Below are positions 1 through 7,983 of a stretch of 64,000 bases of DNA, piece after piece; the first letter of the stretch is position 1, and the number at the start of each line of letters is the position of its first letter. Below the pieces are notes generated by a model, which saw only the letters and a program-made list of their open reading frames with translations, had not been told where the DNA came from and searched no databases. This stretch comes from Sinomicrobium soli (GTDB lineage Bacteria; Bacteroidota; Bacteroidia; Flavobacteriales; Flavobacteriaceae), in the NCBI RefSeq assembly GCF_003285545.1, contig NZ_QLNV01000002.1, positions 372,001 through 436,000 of the forward strand, given 5' to 3'. The position numbers were made by a program, and so were the translations under genes.

Positions 1-81
1 GGCATTACGGGCTATCTCAAATACCTGGAAAACGACTTTTCTTCCCAGAATGTAACGGCCAAAGCCCGTTTTAAGGTATAG
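1..81 (+). CDS. C-terminal end of an upstream protein (partial)
   Basis: The window opens inside a reading frame that runs 26 codons to a TAG at 79-81. The encoded tail ends ...NVTAKARFKV. The alternating pattern and basic/aromatic ending are compatible with the last strand of an outer-membrane beta-barrel, but the fragment is too short to name the family. It converges with the AraC-type gene on the other strand, only 13 nt away. Confidence 0.5.
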   Translation, partial: GITGYLKYLENDFSSQNVTAKARFKV

Positions 82-94
82 TAACCCTCACGTG

Positions 95-970
95 TTACCT
101 GTACCTGCGGACAAAATCTGACGGGGTCATACCCGTATTGCGCCGGAAAAACCTGGAAAAGTAGGCATAATCTTCATATCCCAGAGTACGCGCAATGGCG
201 GCAAATGATTTCGGGGCGTGCACAAGAAGGCGTTTGGCTTCCAGCAAAACCCTGTCTGCCACCAGTTCCGTAACTGTTTTTCCCAGTGACAACTTAACCA
301 TACGATTCAAGTGTTTCGGACTGATATTCATCATGGCGGCATAGGCCGATGCCGATTTTTCTACAGGATAATGCTCCTCTATAAGTCTTTCCAGTATCCT
401 GATTTTCTTCGTGTATCCGGCCGGAACGGTAACCTCGCTGTTTTCCGTTTGCAGGTACAGGCGGCTCATATTGATATACAGTATATCGAGAAGACTGGCC
501 ACAAGAGGGGTACTCATATAACCGCCCCGCATGTGCTCCCGGAAAATCCGGGCAAACAGGCCCGATATGCACTCCCGGTCTTCATCAGGGATAAAAAGTG
601 AAGACGGATTCTGCACGGAATAATAAAAAGGAAAGTTATAAAGAGACCTGTTCATAAAATGCATCTCATAAAATTCACGAGTGTGAAAAAGTACAAAACC
701 ATCTGTATCTGCCGTAAACTTCCAATGATGCGTCTGTCCGGGAGACATCATAAATACACTCCCGGGAAGAATCGGATAGGAATGAAAATCTATTTCGTGC
801 ACCCCACTCCCCGAGGAAAAGAAAACCAGAACAAAAAAATCATGTTTGTGGGGCAGGGATATGGCTTCATGAAAACTTCCCGCATGCTGCTTAAAGGTAT
901 TGCTGTAAAAATAGGAATACTCCTTTTCCGGGCCGAATTCGTCAATATGCAAAACCTTTATTTCTTTCAT
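95..970 (-). CDS. AraC-family transcriptional regulator
   Basis: The 291-residue protein has the usual two-part AraC layout. Residues about 15-120 form a cupin-like sensor half (HKHDFF, then LPGSVFMMSPGQTHHW, typical of the His-rich barrel that binds a small ligand). Residues about 190-291 hold two helix-turn-helix motifs, the second with the family signature GYEDYAYFSRFFRRNTGMTPSDF. It probably activates or represses a nearby or unlinked catabolic or uptake gene in response to an effector. The adjacent genes do not reveal the target. It is transcribed away from the DUF983 gene, with a 209-nt divergent gap. Confidence 0.9.
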   Translation of the reverse strand: MKEIKVLHIDEFGPEKEYSYFYSNTFKQHAGSFHEAISLPHKHDFFVLVFFSSGSGVHEIDFHSYPILPGSVFMMSPGQTHHWKFTADTDGFVLFHTREFYEMHFMNRSLYNFPFYYSVQNPSSLFIPDEDRECISGLFARIFREHMRGGYMSTPLVASLLDILYINMSRLYLQTENSEVTVPAGYTKKIRILERLIEEHYPVEKSASAYAAMMNISPKHLNRMVKLSLGKTVTELVADRVLLEAKRLLVHAPKSFAAIARTLGYEDYAYFSRFFRRNTGMTPSDFVRRYR

Positions 971-1179
971 ACTTATGGATCACTGTATCTCACAAGGGCT
1001 TACAAAATGTCTCAAAAACACAAATAAAAGCGTAAAAAGCACAACGATTTTTCCACCCTCTACCCTCAACTTTGCACTATAAATACTCCCGGCATAACTT
1101 ATGGTAAGCCCAATTAATACAACCAGGTAAAAAACAGATTCCCGATTGCGGAGAGGGAGACAGGCAAATATACATCAAC

Positions 1180-1554
1180 ATGTCATACATTATAAATATC
1201 ATTAAAGGAAAATGTCCTGATTGTGAAAAAGGAGACATATTTATCAGCAAAGGCAACCCCTTATTGTTCAGAATGCCTAAAATGCACAAAAAATGTACCT
1301 GTTGCCAGCACAGTTTCATAAAGGAACCAGGCTATTTTTTCGGGGCGATGTATGTTAGTTATGCCTTATCGATGGCAGAAATGATAGCGGTGTTCGTCTT
1401 GTGCAAGCTTATCCTGGGGATGAACAGTATTCCCGTATTTTTGATCGTACTCGTTATCGCCCTGTTCTCCAGCACTATTAATTTCCGTCTTTCCAGAACC
1501 ATCTGGATATATATATTCAGTAAAAGGAAAACCGACAGACCTATAAGAACATAA
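1180..1554 (+). CDS. DUF983 family membrane protein
   Basis: The 124-residue protein matches DUF983. It starts with a zinc-ribbon-like CPDC (Cys12, Cys15), then the MPKMHKKCTCC stretch with the second Cys pair, followed by the conserved EPGYFFGAMYVSYAL motif. Two hydrophobic helices lie at about 56-76 and 82-101. The function of the family is not established. The gene stands alone, between the divergent AraC regulator and rsmE. Confidence 0.88.
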   Translation: MSYIINIIKGKCPDCEKGDIFISKGNPLLFRMPKMHKKCTCCQHSFIKEPGYFFGAMYVSYALSMAEMIAVFVLCKLILGMNSIPVFLIVLVIALFSSTINFRLSRTIWIYIFSKRKTDRPIRT

Positions 1555-1676
1555 AAATCAATGATATACATTATTACAAAATCAAAAACTCCCTTATGAT
1601 TTTATTCTTACCTTAGCGCCAAAGCACCAGCAATTCCGGGCAGCTCCGAGTGGCCGGTGTGAGCAAGTTTGTACCC

Positions 1677-2384
1677 ATGAATTTATTTTTCAATCCCGGT
1701 ATTACGGATAAGACAGACTCATTTACCTTCGATCGCGAGGAGAGCAGGCATATTGTAAAAGTCCTGCGAAAATCGGAAGGAGACCTCATTTATATTACCG
1801 ACGGCCGCGGCCACCTGTTCCGGGCCGAAGTGACCCTCGCCGACCCTCGGCACTGCACCATTGCCATCACAGACAAAGAAATACAGCCCGAAAGGCCATA
1901 TTACCTGCATATGGCAGTGGCTCCTACCAAAATGAACGACCGCTATGAGTGGTTCCTGGAAAAAGCTACGGAAATCGGGATCGACGAAATAACCCCGGTC
2001 ATCTGCGACCATTCCGAAAGGACCGTGATCAAAAACGGGAGGCTGGAAAAGATCATTCAGTCGGCCGTGAAACAATCACTTTCCGCTTATTTGCCCAAAC
2101 TCAACAACCCCGTATCCCTGGCAGATTTCCTGGAAAAGGAACAGGACGGACAGGCATTTATGGCACACTGCGAAGACGGACAGGAACGCGTACTGTTGCA
2201 ACGGCAGATCAGGCCGGGCGGAAACTATACCATACTGATCGGCCCGGAGGGTGATTTTTCTCCGGAAGAGATCGAAAAGGCACTGCGCAAAGGATATATT
2301 CCCGTATCTTTGGGAAATACAAGGCTCCGTACCGAAACTGCTGCCGTGGTGGCCTGCCATACCGCGGCCCTGACCAACCAATAG
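1677..2384 (+). CDS. rsmE: 16S rRNA (uracil-1498-N3)-methyltransferase RsmE
   Basis: The 235-residue product is RsmE, the SPOUT-class enzyme that methylates N3 of U1498 in 16S rRNA using S-adenosylmethionine. The PUA-like N-terminal half contains DREESRHIVKVLR. The C-terminal knotted domain carries LIGPEGDFSPEE and LGNTRLRTETAAVVA, the cofactor-binding loops. The ATG at 1677 (MNLFFNPG) is chosen over an in-frame GTG at 1650, because RsmE proteins begin near this motif. A TACCTTAG sequence at 1609-1616 is a near-match to the lineage -7 element. The DUF4159 gene follows after 26 nt, suggesting co-transcription. Confidence 0.95.
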   Translation: MNLFFNPGITDKTDSFTFDREESRHIVKVLRKSEGDLIYITDGRGHLFRAEVTLADPRHCTIAITDKEIQPERPYYLHMAVAPTKMNDRYEWFLEKATEIGIDEITPVICDHSERTVIKNGRLEKIIQSAVKQSLSAYLPKLNNPVSLADFLEKEQDGQAFMAHCEDGQERVLLQRQIRPGGNYTILIGPEGDFSPEEIEKALRKGYIPVSLGNTRLRTETAAVVACHTAALTNQ

Positions 2385-2410
2385 CACACCCGGGCCATAA
2401 AAAAGACCAT

Positions 2411-3052
2411 ATGAACAAACTGGCCATACTGCTTCTGCTGTTATCCTTTTCCCCGGCACCTGCCCAGGAGATCGCCGTACTCAAATACGGCGGAGGGGGC
2501 GACTGGTATGCCAACCCTACCGCCCTGCCCAATCTCATCCGGTTCAGCAACCGTCAGCTGAACACCCGCATCAGTGAAAAACCGGCCACCGTAGAAGCCG
2601 GAAGTATGGATATCTTCCAGTATCCCCTGCTCCACATGACCGGGCACGGCCATGTGTTCTTCAGTGACAAAGAAGCCGAAAACCTGCGTACCTACCTGCT
2701 GTCGGGAGGGTTCCTCCACGCCGATGACAATTACGGGCTCAGGCCCTATCTCGAAAAAGAGATGCAGAAGGTGTTCCCGGACAAGACTTGGACCGAAATT
2801 CCGCCCGACCATCCCGTGTTTAACCAGAAGTTCCATTTCCCCGACGGCCTGCCCAAGATACACGAACACGATAATAAACGCCCGCAGGCGTTCGGATATT
2901 TTCACGAAGGAAGGCTGGTATTCCTCTTCACCTTCGAATCTGACCTAGGCGACGGCTGGGAAGACCCCCAAGTGCATAACGACCCCGAAGAAGTACGGCA
3001 GAAAGCGCTGCGGATGGGAGCCAATATTGTACAATATGTCTTTCAGAACTGA
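2411..3052 (+). CDS. DUF4159 domain-containing secreted protein
   Basis: The 213-residue protein starts with a Sec signal peptide (MNKLAILLLLLSFSPAPAQ, predicted cleavage near residue 19). The mature part fits DUF4159: LKYGGGGDWYANPTALPNL near the N-terminus, then LHMTGHGHVFFSD, GGFLHADDNYG and FTFESDLGDGWED. It resembles a class I glutamine-amidotransferase-like fold seen in proteins coupled to MoxR/BatA systems, but no catalytic role is known. It follows rsmE by 26 nt. Exported to the periplasm; function unknown. Confidence 0.85.
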   Translation: MNKLAILLLLLSFSPAPAQEIAVLKYGGGGDWYANPTALPNLIRFSNRQLNTRISEKPATVEAGSMDIFQYPLLHMTGHGHVFFSDKEAENLRTYLLSGGFLHADDNYGLRPYLEKEMQKVFPDKTWTEIPPDHPVFNQKFHFPDGLPKIHEHDNKRPQAFGYFHEGRLVFLFTFESDLGDGWEDPQVHNDPEEVRQKALRMGANIVQYVFQN

Positions 3053-3125
3053 TATGAACTGACGGGAAAATTACCTGCATACCGATTTTTAACACCCGTC
3101 CGTGCCCCCGATCGTATATATTCCG

Positions 3126-3133
3126 TACTTTTG
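3126..3133 (+). promoter_or_regulatory. -7 promoter element ahead of the copper locus
   Basis: TACTTTTG at 3126-3133 matches the Bacteroidota -7 consensus TAnnTTTG exactly. No TTG at the ideal distance is evident upstream. Transcription would begin near 3139, that is on or next to the GTG at 3138, so the first gene could be read from a nearly leaderless mRNA. Confidence 0.4.
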
Positions 3134-3137
3134 CCCC

Positions 3138-3506
3138 GTGAAACACTTTTTCCTCATAACAGCGATAGTGATCGGTCTCAAACCGGCTTTTCCCTTTCTG
3201 GAATACGCGGTTAACTACGACTATATATCGCAGGTGCTCTGTATCAACAAAGACAGGCCCGAGGAACAGTGTTTCGGCAAGTGTTACCTGATGAGCGCCG
3301 TGAAAAAGGAAGTGGAAAACGAGGGGAAAGACAAAGCTGCGACCGTCAAGTTCGAACACCAGCTGCTCTTTCACCAGGAAGTCACGGCAAACAACCCCGA
3401 AGTAATCGCTACCGGCGATAAAAAAGAGAGCTTCTGCCAAAAACAGGAACACTACAGCTCACTCTTTATCAAAACAACCTTTAAACCTCCGATCTCATTG
3501 GCTTAG
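3138..3506 (+). CDS. Small Cys-rich membrane-anchored protein of the copper locus
   Basis: The reading frame opens at 3102, but the GTG at 3138 (VKHFFLITAIVIGL) gives a protein of 122 residues that begins with a hydrophobic anchor or signal, so it is preferred. Behind it lies a conserved-looking block LCINKDRPEEQCFGKC with spacing C-x9-C-x3-C, followed by a His/Lys-rich tail and one more Cys (ESFCQKQEH). Thiols spaced this way could bind a soft metal. The gene opens the run of copper-uptake genes on the same strand, 84 nt before the next start, which supports a metal-related role by context only. No family name can be assigned with certainty. Confidence 0.6.
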   Translation: MKHFFLITAIVIGLKPAFPFLEYAVNYDYISQVLCINKDRPEEQCFGKCYLMSAVKKEVENEGKDKAATVKFEHQLLFHQEVTANNPEVIATGDKKESFCQKQEHYSSLFIKTTFKPPISLA

Positions 3507-3590
3507 GCTATCGTAATGACCCCCATTACGGGGTACACATCCGGCAGAATATACCGGGGGACAATTACACATACTCAAAAAGCGTATTCA

Positions 3591-4031
3591 ATGAGATCAT
3601 TTATCCTTTTTTCACTGCTGTGGGCTGCCGTTTTTTCCGTAACGACCTCCTGCAGTGACAAACCTTCTGAAGAAGTCCGTAAATACCAGGAACTATACCG
3701 GGAAGTCATTGCCGTTCACGACGAGGTGATGCCCAAAATGGGAGAACTGAACGCCTTGTCCAGAACCCTGAAACAGGAACAGGACTCCATTTCGGCAACA
3801 CACACCGGTATCCTGGACAGCCTGAAATTATCGCATACCACGATGATGGAATGGATGAAGGACTTCAGTGAAAAATTCCCTTACGGCAAATCTGATCCCC
3901 TGCAAAAGACTCCCGAAGAGCTGCACAGGGATATCGAGCTACTGCAGGCCGAACTCGGGGAAGTCAACCGGATGAAAGACCTTATTGAAGAGAGTATGAC
4001 TAAGGCCAAAAAAGCGATATCGGGGAAATAA
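3591..4031 (+). CDS. Helical lipoprotein of unknown function
   Basis: From the ATG at 3591 the protein has 146 residues. A lipoprotein signal ends at Cys21 (SVTTSC), followed by acidic SDKPSEE. The rest is predicted to be nearly all alpha-helical: EEVRKYQELYREVIAVHDEVMPKMGELNALSRTL and a second long helix with heptad-like spacing to the C-terminus, consistent with a coiled coil. Met and His residues (VHDEVMPKM, MMEWMKDF) are frequent but do not form a known motif. It lies inside the copper locus, between the Cys-rich protein and the YtkA/FixH-like lipoprotein. Upstream in-frame codons from 3516 lack a signal peptide and are not used. Confidence 0.75.
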   Translation: MRSFILFSLLWAAVFSVTTSCSDKPSEEVRKYQELYREVIAVHDEVMPKMGELNALSRTLKQEQDSISATHTGILDSLKLSHTTMMEWMKDFSEKFPYGKSDPLQKTPEELHRDIELLQAELGEVNRMKDLIEESMTKAKKAISGK

Positions 4032-4077
4032 TATTGCTTTCCCCGGAAATAGTCACCCCCATCTAACATTGTCAATA

Positions 4078-4986
4078 ATGCAAAAAACAAGGGTTTTTGT
4101 CATCGCGGCATGCTGTGCCGTCATGTCCTGCACCGTAGACAAAGCGGATTATGAAGCAGAGACAGGTCATTCAGATACAGATCATTACGAATTCAAGGAA
4201 GTCACGGCCCTCCAAAGCGAAAACCACACTATAAGTATAGAAGCTCTTAACGGGCTGCTCTACAAAGGTTATAACGAGATTCGTTTGAAGATTGACGGTG
4301 GCGGTAACACCACTAATATTTCTGAGGTGTCTTTTTTACCGATAATGACTACCGCAGAAGAGGAAGTTTCCTGTCCTCACAGATATCTCTTAGAATACAA
4401 CGACGAAGGGTATTTTTCCGGATATGCGGTGTTTACCCATGAAAGCAGTCAGGGAAACTGGGAGCTATATATCGGTTTTTCTGCTGATGGCGAAGCTTAC
4501 CAAGCGTCGGCGCCGGTTACGGTAGAAGAGCAGCCCAACAAAAACCTGAACATGACCTCGTTCACCGGAAATGACGGTTACCAGTACGTCATTGCACTGG
4601 TGGCTCCCCGGAAACCGGAAGTTGCGGAAAACAACCTTGTTGCCGGAATTTACAAATACGACCAGCCGGCCGGCACTGTCGGGACTCTCCCTGATCCTTC
4701 ACAGTTTTCCTATTCAGAAGCGAGCAACTATACGTTACAGATCGACCCGCGAATGCCTGAACCTTCTATGGGAAATCACTCTTCCCCAAACAACGTCGAC
4801 CTGGTGCAGGAAGACGACAAACTGTATCACGGTGTGGTCAATTACACCATGACCGGGAACTGGACCCTGAATTTCATCATGGTAGACGGAAATGGAAGGA
4901 TCATAAAAGGAACAGAGGTTTCTACGGATTTTACTCCCGGGGTGGAAGGAGCGAAAAGCGAACTTTTTATCGATATTTTGTTCTGA
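4078..4986 (+). CDS. Lipoprotein with two YtkA/FixH-like domains, putative copper binder
   Basis: With the start at 4078 the protein has 302 residues and a lipobox ending at Cys18 (CAVMSC), then TVDKADYEAE, an acidic stretch that may mark surface export. Two similar halves follow. Half one (about 50-150) has FLPIM, then SCPHRY, then FSGYAVFTHESSQGNWELYIGF. Half two (about 170-300) has DPRMPEPSMGNHSSPN, then YHGVVNYTMTGNWTLNFIM. The repeated GNW and the Met/Cys/His cluster before it suggest two Ig-like domains, each presenting soft-metal ligands, as in YtkA/FixH-type proteins. The stop lies 1 nt before the start of the TonB receptor, so translation is probably coupled. Domain assignment is by pattern only. 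Confidence 0.7.
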   Translation: MQKTRVFVIAACCAVMSCTVDKADYEAETGHSDTDHYEFKEVTALQSENHTISIEALNGLLYKGYNEIRLKIDGGGNTTNISEVSFLPIMTTAEEEVSCPHRYLLEYNDEGYFSGYAVFTHESSQGNWELYIGFSADGEAYQASAPVTVEEQPNKNLNMTSFTGNDGYQYVIALVAPRKPEVAENNLVAGIYKYDQPAGTVGTLPDPSQFSYSEASNYTLQIDPRMPEPSMGNHSSPNNVDLVQEDDKLYHGVVNYTMTGNWTLNFIMVDGNGRIIKGTEVSTDFTPGVEGAKSELFIDILF

Positions 4987-4987
4987 G

Positions 4988-6973
4988 ATGATGAAGTTCC
5001 TTACCACTATGGCATTTTTCGGGACGGTAGTTCTGAATGCCCAAGATATCGTGAAACAGCAGGACAGTATAACTGAACTCGAAGAAGTGGAAGTAATCGC
5101 CACTGCCAAAAAGCGGATTGAAACGGATATGAAAATGGCGGTTTCCGTCGATGAATACCTGGCTTCCTCCGCCGATATAAGTTTTGTAAAACGGGGGGCC
5201 TTTGCATGGGAGCCCCTGCTTAACAATATGAGTACGGAACGCACTGCGGTTACTATAGACGGCATGCATATTTTCGGGGCCTGTACCGATAAGATGGACC
5301 CGGTCACTTCGTATGTGGAGAGCAACAACCTTTCCGGGATCGACATAAAATCGGGGCAGGCGGGCAGTTTACACGGCTCTACCATTGCTGGAAGCATTGA
5401 CCTGAAACGGAAAAGCACGCCGTTCGGGCTGGAAAAAAAATGGGGCGGTACCTACCAGAGCGGTTTCGAATTAAACAACGATCAGTGGTTCAACCTCGGA
5501 AACATATCCTATTCCGGCGACGGGTTTACAGCAGACGGAAGTGTTTCCTTCCGCAAGGCGGGCAATTATTCCGACGGTCATAACGACGAAGTACATCATT
5601 CGCAATTCAGCAAATTCAACACCTCATTAGGGATGGCCTATAAAACGGGCCCGCTTTCTTCCATACGGGCAGACGCTATTTTTGACGTGGCCAAAAATGT
5701 CGGGTTTCCCGCATTGCCCATGGACCTGTGGCTTTCCCGGGCAATAATTACATCGGCTTCATACAAACAGCTGTTTGAAGACGGACTAATAAGAGCCTGG
5801 GACACCAAATTTTATTTTAATGCCATAGAACACTATATGGACGACACCACGCGTCCCGAAAACCTGGTCCATATGGATATGCCCGGGTGGAGTACCACCT
5901 ACGGGCTGCTTTCCAGGGCAACCCTGAAGCACGGTCGTTTTGCTTCTGAAATCCAGCTGAATGCCTATGAAAACCTGTCGATCGCAGAGATGCACATGTA
6001 CCCGCAGGACCGGAGCAAAAAGACGATGTTTGCCTATAGCTGGCCGGAGGTCACTACCCGCTTTGGCGGGATCTCGGTAAATAACTCCTGGGATATATCG
6101 GAAAAGAGTCAGTTGAATTTCGGCGGTGCTATCGGACTGCATTTTAACCGCTCCAGGTATGTGGAATTCAACCGGATATTTCACCCGGAAGCCTCCCCCG
6201 AAAAAACAAGGTTCCTGCCCAGCCTGCATGCCGGGTACCTGCTAAACCTCGGGCATTTCCACTTTTCAGCAGGCACAGGATACGGGCACAGGGCGCCTTC
6301 CGTGTCGGAAGGTTACGGATACTATATCTACAACAGTTTTGACCGGTACGATTACATAGGCAATCCCGACCTGAAAAACGAGGTCTCCTACGAGATCAAT
6401 GCCAGTGCAGGGTTTAAGAACAGGAAAATGAGTATGGAGGCCAGGGCAAATTATTTTCATATCGAAAATTATATCGTCGGGGAGATACTGAGCACAGGGA
6501 GCCCCATGAATTATCAGTCTGTAGGGGTGAAAGGCTATACCTCCCTGGACTATGCCACACTTTTCAATATGTCGCTGAACGCCAGTGGTGAAATCCTGCC
6601 GAATTTACACGGCGAAGGTACGCTCACCTACGCAAGGGGGACAGATCACAAAAACAAGAACCTCCCCTTTATCCGTCCGTTGAGCTACCGGGCCTCCCTT
6701 CACTTTACGCATCGTCACTTCGGGTTCCGGACATCGTTCAACGGCGATGCCATACAAAAAGATTACAGCCCGGAATACGGGGAAGACCAGACTCCCGCCT
6801 ATGCGATCTGGAATATTTCCGCCGATTACACCTTTATGATCGGAAACCACGTCACCGTCTTACAGCTCGGCGCGGAGAATGTATTTGACACCTATTACAG
6901 CACCTATGCCGACTGGGGCAATATCCCCAGAATGGGCCGGAATATTTTTACGTCCCTGAAATTCAATTTTTAA
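4988..6973 (+). CDS. TonB-dependent receptor, OprC-like copper importer
   Basis: The 661-residue protein has a signal peptide (cleavage after NAQ, about residue 19), a plug domain at about 30-150 and a beta-barrel ending in Phe (SLKFNF). It lacks the N-terminal carboxypeptidase-like domain of SusC proteins and is short, like OprC/NosA. Two motifs support copper: IDGMHIFGACTDKMDP puts Cys99 and Met103 four residues apart, and EHYMDD puts His282 and Met284 two apart, the same spacings as the CxxxM and HxM ligands of the OprC copper site. Neighbours encode MbnP and MbnH homologues. Inferred role: TonB-driven uptake of copper ions or a copper complex across the outer membrane. Siderophore-like copper ligands remain an alternative substrate. 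Confidence 0.88.
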   Translation: MMKFLTTMAFFGTVVLNAQDIVKQQDSITELEEVEVIATAKKRIETDMKMAVSVDEYLASSADISFVKRGAFAWEPLLNNMSTERTAVTIDGMHIFGACTDKMDPVTSYVESNNLSGIDIKSGQAGSLHGSTIAGSIDLKRKSTPFGLEKKWGGTYQSGFELNNDQWFNLGNISYSGDGFTADGSVSFRKAGNYSDGHNDEVHHSQFSKFNTSLGMAYKTGPLSSIRADAIFDVAKNVGFPALPMDLWLSRAIITSASYKQLFEDGLIRAWDTKFYFNAIEHYMDDTTRPENLVHMDMPGWSTTYGLLSRATLKHGRFASEIQLNAYENLSIAEMHMYPQDRSKKTMFAYSWPEVTTRFGGISVNNSWDISEKSQLNFGGAIGLHFNRSRYVEFNRIFHPEASPEKTRFLPSLHAGYLLNLGHFHFSAGTGYGHRAPSVSEGYGYYIYNSFDRYDYIGNPDLKNEVSYEINASAGFKNRKMSMEARANYFHIENYIVGEILSTGSPMNYQSVGVKGYTSLDYATLFNMSLNASGEILPNLHGEGTLTYARGTDHKNKNLPFIRPLSYRASLHFTHRHFGFRTSFNGDAIQKDYSPEYGEDQTPAYAIWNISADYTFMIGNHVTVLQLGAENVFDTYYSTYADWGNIPRMGRNIFTSLKFNF

Positions 6974-7009
6974 GAAAACAGATATAATTAATAACATAAA
7001 TCAAAACAA

Positions 7010-7885
7010 ATGAAACATCTGAAAAAGTACGTTCTGCTATCAACCCTCACATTGGCGCTGATCTCCTGTAGTTCAGACGATGACCATCCCGTTGCCAACA
7101 ACATGACCCTTCATTTCCACAACACCTTCAAGGATACCGGTATTGTTCTCGGTGACGCCGCTTCTCCCGATGCTACGGTAAACACATCGGCAGCCGGACA
7201 GGTCCATCACTTTTCCGAACTGAAATACGTGATCAGCAATATCCGTCTCATACCGCAGGACGGCAGTGAATTTCCCTATAACGTAAACGACCTGGACAGG
7301 GGGGCGACGGTTATCGACCAGTCAAAACCGGAAAGCCTGGACTACATCCTGAACAACATCCCGTCGGGAGAATACCGGCAGGTAAAATTCGGCCTGGGGG
7401 TCAGGCAGGAACTGAACACCCTGGACGAGGTGAGATTTCCGGAATTCTACGCTACGGCAGGGGCCAACGACACGGAAATGATGTGGGAATGGGGAACCGG
7501 TTACCGCTTTGTGAAACTGGAAGGTTTTTACGATACCGATCACAAGGAAATGTCTGTCCATACCGGAAGCACCGTAGAAGGGACCAACGGTGACGAAGAC
7601 ACCTATACACAAGGGGTGGATGCCTACCGGGATATTACCTTAGACCTCCCTGTCAACGCCGCAGTAGGAAAAAATGCCCCCGTAATAACCATAAAGGCAG
7701 ACTTTGACAAGCTGCTGAGCGGAAAGACCAACACCATTACCCTGACCACAGGAACCTCGATGGGAGATAATGCCACTCCCAATATTCACACCGCCGACCA
7801 GATGGTGAAATTCGTGGACAACCTGGGCGGGAACGGTTCGGGCGACCTTACCGGGATGTTCGCTGTAGAAGAGGTAGAAAACTGA
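7010..7885 (+). CDS. MbnP-family copper-binding lipoprotein
   Basis: The 291-residue protein has a lipobox ending at Cys20 (LALISC) followed by SSDDDH, an acidic motif of the kind that directs lipoproteins to the cell surface in this phylum. The mature protein shows MbnP features: an opening beta strand MTLHFHNTF, AAGQVHHFSELKYVISNIRLI, and the block MMWEWGTGYRFVKLEG with Trp159 and Trp161. In characterised MbnP proteins a Trp is oxidised to kynurenine by the partner peroxidase and helps bind copper. It sits 36 nt after the receptor and before the MbnH-like gene. Which Trp is modified here cannot be read from sequence. Confidence 0.88.
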   Translation: MKHLKKYVLLSTLTLALISCSSDDDHPVANNMTLHFHNTFKDTGIVLGDAASPDATVNTSAAGQVHHFSELKYVISNIRLIPQDGSEFPYNVNDLDRGATVIDQSKPESLDYILNNIPSGEYRQVKFGLGVRQELNTLDEVRFPEFYATAGANDTEMMWEWGTGYRFVKLEGFYDTDHKEMSVHTGSTVEGTNGDEDTYTQGVDAYRDITLDLPVNAAVGKNAPVITIKADFDKLLSGKTNTITLTTGTSMGDNATPNIHTADQMVKFVDNLGGNGSGDLTGMFAVEEVEN

Positions 7886-7893
7886 TTCGTTAT

Positions 7894-7929
7894 AAGAGCT
7901 GGCCGGGAAACAACCTTCGGTCAGCTCTT
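7894..7929 (+). other. Intercistronic hairpin between the MbnP and MbnH genes
   Basis: AAGAGCTGGCCG (7894-7905) pairs with CGGTCAGCTCTT (7918-7929), leaving one mismatch and a 12-nt loop. An A-rich rather than U-rich tail follows, so it looks more like an RNA-stability or processing stem than a full terminator. It could set the ratio of lipoprotein to peroxidase. Confidence 0.5.
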
Positions 7930-7983
7930 AAAATAAAATACGGAACCCGTTCTGGGTTATCTCAACGTCTCACTGCAAAAGGC

